Positions 1 to 7,800 of a stretch of 14,901 bases of DNA are shown one piece after another (position 1 is the first letter of the stretch; every line of letters begins with the position of its first letter). The notes under the pieces were generated by a model. The model was not told the DNA's origin. It worked only from the letters and a program-made list of their open reading frames with translations, and ran no database searches. Source of the DNA: an uncultured Oscillospiraceae bacterium (GTDB lineage: Bacteria > Bacillota > Clostridia > Oscillospirales > Oscillospiraceae); NCBI GenBank assembly GCA_910588105.1, contig CAJUQD010000059.1:1-14901 (forward strand). Reading direction: 5' to 3'. A program made the position numbers and the translations under genes.

Positions 1-884
1 TTTACCGAATCAGATATTGCGGCAGGCTCCCGTCCACTCTGGACCTCTCCAATCTGTACCGGGTCCGCTTTTATCAAAGCGCCGTCCCGCAAAAGAAAGC
101 CCTGTGTCTGGATCGCCTCCAAGGTATCTCCCGTTACCTCGCCGTACAGCTTCAGGTCGGTGTCCACCAGCATTTGCAATGTGGCCTGCACTTCGGCGGA
201 AATAGCCTGTCTCTGTTCCGGCGCAGCAAAATACCGCAGGACTGCGGCCTCCTTGCCCGCCTCCACAATCGCCTCTCCCACCTGAGCGTTCATATCAAAC
301 AGTTCAGCCACATCAGACCGCCATTGGGTCGCGACAAATTTCAGGGGGTTTTCCATGCGGAGTAAAATTTCAGCATTACCCGGCTCAAATTTGAAGTATT
401 TCTTCATAAAATTGTGCGCTCCCTGCATGGCAGAGATTTCTGCACTCATGGCAATGATCTCCATCTTGTCCATGCCCAGCAGCTCCGCCCGAAAGTCAGA
501 CATATTCCGGTCCAGCCGGTCTTTCAGGGATTGGATTTGATCCACCTTCTGCTGGACATAGCCAGCCGGGTTCACCAGTGGGAATCGCTCATACGCCTTG
601 ATCGCATAGAGTATGTCGCAGATGGGAAACTCCCATGGGTGGTCCTGTTCTTTCCAGCACTCCAGCGCCACGGTCAGCGGGTCAGTAAATTGCAGCAGGG
701 CTGTTACTTCATCGGCCAGAAAGTCATGTTCCTCCTTCAAATAGTAGTGAATTTTAGACAAGTTTTGCAGCCGGTACACATCTTCAATGTCCGGCCCGCC
801 CTCTTTTGTGCCGACAGCGGCAGCGTGGTCCAGCAGGCATTTGTCGATCACTTTCATCAGCGGACGCTTTATCTCATAGTTCAT
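1..884 (-). CDS. Unrecognised protein, C-terminus cut by window edge
   Basis: I do not recognise the family. The reading frame is open from an ATG at 884 to the left edge (294 codons visible, no stop), so the 3' end is outside the window. The start is well supported: AGGAGG lies 10 bases upstream. The protein begins MNYEIKRPLMKVIDKCLLDH and is rich in charged residues and leucine. No signal peptide or membrane segment is seen. It looks cytoplasmic and largely helical, with a central stretch around residues 130-150 (DRLDRNMSDFRAELLGMDKM) that could be a short coiled coil. It follows the PAPS-reductase-family gene by 87 bases with no terminator between them, so the two are probably co-transcribed. 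The spacer carries the intergenic module also found at 12675-12769. It is probably an accessory protein of the mobile element; no function is claimed. Confidence 0.8.
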   Translation of the reverse strand, partial: MNYEIKRPLMKVIDKCLLDHAAAVGTKEGGPDIEDVYRLQNLSKIHYYLKEEHDFLADEVTALLQFTDPLTVALECWKEQDHPWEFPICDILYAIKAYERFPLVNPAGYVQQKVDQIQSLKDRLDRNMSDFRAELLGMDKMEIIAMSAEISAMQGAHNFMKKYFKFEPGNAEILLRMENPLKFVATQWRSDVAELFDMNAQVGEAIVEAGKEAAVLRYFAAPEQRQAISAEVQATLQMLVDTDLKLYGEVTGDTLEAIQTQGFLLRDGALIKADPVQIGEVQSGREPAAISDSV

Positions 885-932
885 AGAGGGTCTGCCTCCT
901 TTTCGTGATTTTGTGTTATATGAGCGGGAAAA

Positions 933-960
933 ACTAAGGCGGGACTACCAAACGGCGGAG
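933..960 (-). repeat. Intergenic repeat module, copy 1
   Basis: On the minus strand this reads CTCCGCCG, seven variable bases, then GTCCCGCCTTAGT. The same arrangement with the same seven-base gap occurs at 12728-12755; 23 of 28 positions agree. Similarity continues downstream in both copies (GCTCA, then ACACAAAAT, then the ribosome binding site). The module sits just after the stop of the PAPS-reductase-family gene and before the start of the next gene. Its function is unknown. It does not fold into an obvious terminator. Confidence 0.7.
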
Positions 961-971
961 AAGATGATGTG

Positions 972-1766
972 TCACTTGCGCTCTGCCTTTTCCTCACGGG
1001 CAAAGCGTTCCTCCAGCCGTTCCACGCTCCAATCTTTCTTGAACTGTCCCAGGGGGCCGGGGCCGAACATGGTCCGCGCCCGGTTGTCCATATCCCGCAA
1101 CCGCGCCCACAGCTCCGGGTGGTGGGTCCGCAGTTTCCGCAGCTCGTCAATGCGTTGCAGGGGACAGCACCAGCAAGAAGCACGGCGGTAAATCTTATAC
1201 AGCCCGCCAAAGTCAAAGCCCCGGCTGTAACAAATCTGCAATGCCTGAGCCTCGGTGATCTTCCAGTCCACCAGAGGATAGCGATTCTGCGGATCATCTT
1301 TACATCGGTGGGCCTCGTCAGCGGCGATTCCAATATAGTGCAGGGCGTTCTTCCCCTTCTCCTGCTTCAGCCGGTTGGCCTCTTTCCGAATCAGGTGTGT
1401 TTTGCGCTGTCCAGTACACCAGCGTACCCTCATACCGGGCCAGCCATAGCCCGTCAAAGGCTGACCTTTCGCGATACGGCGCTCAATAGCCCGTTTTTGC
1501 TGCTGGGGAATCTCAAACATCATCCACTCGAAGCTGTGGGGATGGCGCAAAGTGGTGATATGGATGCCACGCTCCCGAAAAAGCAAACTGTCCAGTTTGG
1601 CAATATGTTCCTCCATTTCAGGAAATTCCATGCCGGTATCCGCATAGAGTACGCAGTCAATGGGCATTCCCTTCTCAATCATCAGGAGCAAAACGCACGA
1701 ACTATCTTTTCCACCGCTCAGGCTGACAGCGTGATAAAAGTTGCCGTTTTCGTTTGTTTTCGTCAA
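972..1766 (-). CDS. PAPS-reductase-family (PP-loop) protein, TTG start
   Basis: The 264-residue protein has a clear PP-loop, SGGKDS at residues 17-22, the nucleotide-binding motif of the phosphoadenosine phosphosulfate reductase/N-type ATP pyrophosphatase superfamily. Later features are YADTGMEFPE near 41-50, RWCTGQRK with Cys107, and a Cys cluster CWCCPLQ (Cys188, 190, 191). The Cys set could bind a metal or iron-sulfur centre, as in DndC-like relatives; this is inference. True assimilatory PAPS reductases normally sit with sulfate-assimilation genes, which are absent here, so a nucleic-acid sulfur or other adenylating role on a mobile element is more likely. The start is TTG: an in-frame TAA lies directly before it, AAGGAGG is five bases upstream, and the PP-loop begins only 16 residues in. 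A terminator hairpin lies 27 bases upstream. I am sure of the family, not of the substrate. Confidence 0.9.
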   Translation of the reverse strand: MTKTNENGNFYHAVSLSGGKDSSCVLLLMIEKGMPIDCVLYADTGMEFPEMEEHIAKLDSLLFRERGIHITTLRHPHSFEWMMFEIPQQQKRAIERRIAKGQPLTGYGWPGMRVRWCTGQRKTHLIRKEANRLKQEKGKNALHYIGIAADEAHRCKDDPQNRYPLVDWKITEAQALQICYSRGFDFGGLYKIYRRASCWCCPLQRIDELRKLRTHHPELWARLRDMDNRARTMFGPGPLGQFKKDWSVERLEERFAREEKAERK

Positions 1767-1770
1767 TTAA

Positions 1771-1778
1771 ACCTCCTT
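1771..1778 (-). promoter_or_regulatory. Ribosome binding site deciding a TTG start
   Basis: Minus-strand AAGGAGGT is nearly fully complementary to the 16S tail. It lies four to five bases before TTG at 1766. A TAA stop immediately precedes that TTG in frame, so no upstream start is possible. Confidence 0.85.
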
Positions 1779-1792
1779 AGACGCAAAAAGAA

Positions 1793-1821
1793 GCCCCGGA
1801 AGGAACAAGTCCTTCCGGGGC
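1793..1821 (-). terminator. Rho-independent terminator after the giant adhesin gene
   Basis: A perfect 12-bp stem (GCCCCGGAAGGA with its complement) and a five-base loop are followed on the minus strand by TTCTTTTTG. It begins 27 bases after the adhesin stop codon and ends 26 bases before the TTG start of the next gene, which leaves no room for a separate promoter. Some read-through is therefore likely. Confidence 0.9.
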
Positions 1822-1848
1822 AAACGAATGATGTGTGGTTAATTGGAG

Positions 1849-4800
1849 TTAATAGCCCGTCCGGGGCAGTGTGGTGGATTTCCCGTAGATGTTCGTCACC
1901 CAGCGGGACACCGCCTGAATCCACTCGCCATTGTAAACGCCGCCTACATCAGCCTTATTTACAAAGGCTCCGGCAGGCAGGCCGGAACGGGCGGTGCAAT
2001 AGATGTAGGGCTTTTCCACCTGGGCGAAGCCAGCGGGGGCCTGACCAAACACAAACATGATCTCGGTCACTCGCTCATTGGAGGCCAGCCCCAGGGCAAC
2101 AGGAGACGCAGCCAGGGTGTAATTCCGGCTGGTGGACAGGTTATCCGCCAATGTCTGATATTCGCCGCCGTTGACCCGGTAAACGATCTTGTAATTGCCA
2201 GGGCGGTTATAGGTTCCGGTAACAACGGTATCCAGCCGCACCTCCGCAGGTAGGGTGTCCCTCCAATAGAAGCTGTCCAGACGGACATTGGAGCTGTTAG
2301 CGATGCCAGAGAACACATAGCGCACCGGCTGTCCGCCCATGACCTCCTTGGGACCGGTCTTAGTGATGGATACGCCGGTGGTCAATGCCTTGTTGGTCAC
2401 TTCAAAGCGCACGATCTGGCCCTCATGCTCCAAATAAGCAGTGAGAACCGTATCGTTCACACCATAATTTGCGGGAGCCTTGACCTCCCGAATGGTGTAG
2501 CGGCCCAGGGGCAGGGGCTTGGACGCCGCCAGACCACGGCTGTCGGTTTTGATGGTATCCACCAGATTGCTGGCCTTATCGTAAATCTCGAACACGGCCC
2601 CCTCCAGCAGCGTCCCCTCCGGCAGACCGTTGGTGGGGTTGTAATCAGCGGATTTTTTTACGATCTGAATCTGCGCCGTAATGGGCGTATTCTTCCACTC
2701 CACCAGCGTGGTCTCTCCGGCAGTGACATACACGGTTTTCATCTGCGTATCGGGGATATAGCCCTCGTTTTCCAGCTCCCGCAGGTAGTAACGGCCGGAG
2801 GTGGTCAAGTTTTCAATGTAGACGTACCCGCTGTTGTCGGAAGTGTACTGGCCCACGGGGGTGTTAGCGCTGTCGTACAGCAGGAATGTTACCCCTTGGA
2901 TGCCCTTCCCGGTCACGCTGTCGGTCTTATGAATCAAAATGCCGCTGAAAGCCTTGTTGGTAATGGTGACGGTTGTGGCTTTGCCGTCCTGGATGGTGAA
3001 GTAGGTGGGGGTAGCGTCCAACTCAAAACCCTTCGCCGCCTCGATCTCCACAGCGTAGTAGTCTCCGGCATCCAGGTCCAGATGGGCGCGGCCCTGCTTA
3101 TCGGTGGTAATGGTATCCACCAGCGCACCGTCCATCTTCCTGATCTCAAAGGACACGCCGGGGATGCGCTTGGATTTGTCGCTCTCGGAAACCTTGATAA
3201 GCTCCAGTCCGCCCTCGGCCTTGTTGAAGAAGGTGAGACTCTGCGCGTTCCCCTGCTTGATGAGGATGGACTGCGGTGTGGTATCCAGCACATAGCCGCT
3301 GGCGGTCTTGGTTTCCTTGGCGGTGATGGTTGTGCCGGGGGTCAGATCGGTGAGAACAATGCGCCCGTTCCTATCGGTGATATACTCGCCGTTGTTCGGC
3401 CCCATAACCGCACCAGAGCTGTCGGTGACGAGGAAGGTCACACCCTGGATGGGATCGGTGGTGCCGTCCACATACTTCTGGATGGTGAGGGTTTGCTGGG
3501 GAGCGTTGTAGAAGGTGAGGGTCTGCGTGTCCTCCGGGCGCACTTCCACCGTCTGCGTCCGGGTGGCCTCGTCAATGGTGTAGCCGGGAATCGTCCTGGT
3601 TTCCTTGACCACGATAGTACCCACCACGCCGGAAATTCGGATTTCTCCGTTGGCATTGGTGGTATACAGGCCATTGCTGGACAAGTGGCCGTTGGCGGTG
3701 TCCACATAGCCGCCGCCAGCATAGGTCAGCTCAAATTCCACACCGGACAGCGGCTGCTTGGTGACGGAATCCAGCTTGCGGATTACCAGCCCACCAGCTC
3801 TCTTGTTCCAAAAGGTCAAAGACTGCGCTTCGCCTTCCTTAATGGCGATACTCTGGGGCTGGCCGTCCAGGATAAATCCATCCACCGTCTTGGTTTCTTT
3901 AGCGGTGATGGTTGTGCCGGGTGTAAGGCCGGAGATCACAATGCGCCCGTCATTATCCGTGGTATAATAGCCGTTGTTCGGCCCCACCACAGCGCCGGTG
4001 CTGTCCGTTACCAGAAACTCCACGCCAGCGAGAGGTTCATTCCTGCTGCCATCAATATACTTCTGAATTGTCAGGGTATTGGCAGGAATGTTGTAAAAGG
4101 TGAGCGTCTGTGTCTCCTGCGGATTGACCGTAACGGTCTGGCTCTCCCGGCCCGGTTCAATCGTATATCCAGACAAAGGCCGGGTTTCCTTGACTATGAC
4201 TGTACCTACGATGCCAGAAATATGGATTTCGCCGTGGTCATCGGTGGTGTAAAGCCCCTTGCTGGATAGGTGCCCGTTATCGGTGTCCACATAGCCGCCG
4301 CCAGCATAGGTCAGCTCAAATTCCACACCTGCCAGCGGTTTCCCGGTCTGTTTATCCAGTTTCCGAATAATGAGAGAACCAGCGGGCTTGTTCCAGAAGG
4401 TCAGGTTCTGCGCCTTACCAGCTTCAATCCTGATGCTCTGGGGCCGTCCGTCCAGAACGTAGCCGTCCACCGTCTTGACTTCCTGTGCGGTGATAGTAGT
4501 GCCGGGTTCCAGCCCTTCCAGCACGATTTCACCGGCATTGTTGGTGTAGTAGATGCCTCCATCGGGGTTCAGAGGCTTGCCGGAGCCATCCACTACCTTA
4601 AAGGCCACGCCAGCCAAAGGCTCATTGGCGGTGCCCTCGATATATTTATGGATAGTCAACGTCATTTTCGGGTCGTTCTCGAAAGTAAGGTCATTGCCGC
4701 CAGAGCTACCGCCGCTGCTGCCAGAGCCGTTTCCGCCTCCGCCATTGACAATACTGTTTCCAGAACCGTTTTTGACAATGATGGTCTTGGGCGTGGTATC

Positions 4801-7800
4801 CAGCACGTATCCATCGGGGACTCTGCTCTCCGTGACAACAACGGTGCTGCCGGGAACGAGGCCCGTCACAACAACGGTGCCGTCCTTCCCCGTGACATAG
4901 CGGCCAATGATGTTCCCGTTGCCGTCCTTCACGGTAAACTCCGTATTGGGCACGGGCTTTCCGGTCACGGAGTCCAGCTTGGTCAGGGTCAGGCTGCAAA
5001 GAGGCTCATTCAAAAAAACAAGGGTCTGTGTGTCCTCCGGGTTGACGGTGACGGTCTGGGTCTGGGTGGACTGGTCGATCACATAGCCGGGAGCCGCCTT
5101 GACCTCCTTGGCAACAATAGTCCCGGTCACGCCGGAAACGCGGATTTCTCCCTTGTCGTCCGTGGTGTACAGGCCGTTGCTGGAGAGGTGGCCGTTGGCG
5201 TTATCAACAAAGCCGCCGCCCGCATAAGTGAGCTGGAACTGCGCCCCGGCGATCAGATTGCCGGAAACACTGTCCTTTTTCTGGATGACCAGCGTACCAG
5301 CCCGCTTGTTCCAGAAGGTGAGCTGCTGCACCTGTCCGGCCTTAATGAGAATGTCCTGTGGAGTGCCATCGAGGACATATCCCTCCACAGTCTTGATTTC
5401 ACGGGCAATCACGGTAGTTCCCGGCTCAATGCCGCCCAGAACGATCTCACCAGCCTTATCGGTGTAGTAGGTTCCGTCGTCCGGGCCAACAGCGGCCCCG
5501 GAGCCGTCCACCACCTTGAAGCACACGCCGGAAAGCGGTTCATTTTCAGTGCCTTCAATGAACTTGCGGATAATCAGGGTGGTGGCGGGTTCGTTGTCAA
5601 AAATCAGGCTGTTGGCAACGCCGGTGCGGACAACGATATTTTTCGGGGTTTCATCCTTGATATAGCCGGTGGGGGCCTTGCTCTCGGACACTACAATGGT
5701 GGCGTTGGGGGCCAGCCCGGAGACTGTCGCTGTTCCGTCCGTCCCGGTGATATACCGGCCATTGTTGGGGCCGATGGCCCGGCCCTCGCTGTCCCGGACC
5801 AGGAACTCCGCCCCTTTCAGCGGCTTCTTGGTCACAGCGTCCCGTTTGAGGATGGTCAACGTGCAGAGGGGGTCATCGTAAAAGCGGAGGGTCTGCGTAT
5901 CCCCGGCATTGACCACCACAGTCTGCGGGGTGGGGTCCGCCTGATAATTGTCCGGGGCCTTTACCTCGGACACTACATAGGTTCCGGGGAGCAGCTTGGA
6001 CAGGACGATCTGGCCGCTGCGGTCGGTGGTGTACAGGCCGTTGCTGCTGGTCAGGCCCTCATTGTCCGGGGTCAGCTCCCCGTTGGCGTTGGTGATTTTG
6101 AACTGAGCGCCGGAGAGGGGCAGCTTCGTCACACTGTCGTACTTCTCCACGATCAGCCCGCCCTTGGGGGTGTTGGTTATGATAACGGTCTGCGTATCGC
6201 CGTTGGCCCCAATGACCACGTTGGTGCTGGGGCTGTCCATGACATACCCTGCCGGGGCCTTGGTTTCCGTCACCACATAGGCCCCCGGTGCGAGGTTGGT
6301 AACGCGGATTTCGCCGTTGCTGTCGGTCACAAAGAGGCCGTTCTGCGTCAATGTGGACGTGCCGATCACACCGTCCAGACCAACCTCACAGCCTGCGGCG
6401 GTAGCCACCCGGAACTCCGCGCCGGGGAGGGGCTGGCCGGTCTGACTGTCCCGCTTCTGGATAATCATGGAGCCTTTCGGCTGATTCTTAAAAGCAAGGG
6501 TGACAGTACGGCCCTCCTTGATCTGTACGGTCTGGCTCTGGGTGTCGATGATAAAACCGGCAGGGGCGCGGGTTTCCGTAACTACCACGCTCTTGCCGGG
6601 TTTCAGGCCGGGGATGCGGATTTCGCCGTTTTCATCGGTGCGGTAAATGCCGTTGCTGTCCCCGATCAGACTGCCGTCCGCGTACATGATTTTGAACTCG
6701 GCATCCTGGAGTGTAATGCTGGGGTTGACGGAGCATACCTTTCTGACAAGCAAAATCCCGTCCGGGGCGTTGTCAAAGCGGACGGTAATGACACTCTGCT
6801 CCCCGCTGTCGGCCAGAAACACCGTCTCGGAGGCATTGATGATGGAATACCCGTCAGCCGGGTCTACCTCCTCCACCACATAGGTTCCACTTTGCAGCCC
6901 CGTCCAGATGGCGGTGCCGTTCTTCCCGGTCACTTTCTGCCCGATGACAGTGCCGCCCGTGCCGGAAGTGCCGCCCAGATAGCGGAGCTGGAAGGTGCAT
7001 CCCGGCAGAGCCTCGTGGGTCACGCTGTCGTACTTTTCCACAATAATTCCATTCAGCGGCTCATTCTGGAAGGTCAGGGTCTTGCTCTCGCCGCCGTGGA
7101 TAATAACGCGCTGGGTGGTGGGTTCCTTCATCTGGAAGCCGGGGGCGGGGGCCACCTCGGTCACGGTGTACTCGCCGGGGTACATCTTCTTGCCCTGCTC
7201 ATGCACTTTGATCTGACCGTTGGCGTCGGTGAAGATATACCCGTAGTCGATGGAGCCGGGGGCCTCCGCCGCCTCGCCGTTGCTGGTGTAGGTGACGTGG
7301 AACTTGGCCCCCTCAATAGGAGCGCCCGCCACGCTGTCCTCCTTAAAAATGGTCAGCTCCGGGGCCTTGTGGTTGCGGAAAACCAGCGTCTTTTCATCGC
7401 CTGGGTGCAAGGAAATTGTCTGCACACGGTCTTTGTCCTTATCCGGCAGATAATAGGGCGCGGGTACAGATTTCTCCGTCACCTCATATGTGCCGGGGGC
7501 AACCCGCAGGGTAGCCTTGCCGTCCTCGCCGGTAGTCCAATCGTCCTGATAGTCCCCGTTGATAGCTTTTACGGTGAACACAGTGCCGGGGACAGGCTTA
7601 CCACTGTCAGCGTCAACCTTGGAGATCGTCAGCTCCGGCTTTTTAAGATTCTCAAAAATGACTTCCTTCTCATCGCCGCCATTCAAGCTGATGGTCTGGG
7701 TTGGCTCATCACTGATACAGTACGGCTCCGGGACAGACTTCTCCGTTACGCGATAACTGCCGGGAGCAACCCGCAGCTCCACGGAGCCGCTGGCCTCGGT

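Noticed and set aside
969..2060. Plus-strand open frame of 363 codons over the PAPS-reductase-family gene.
   Set aside because: It overlaps a minus gene with an intact PP-loop and strong ribosome binding site, runs through a terminator hairpin, and has no recognisable motif.
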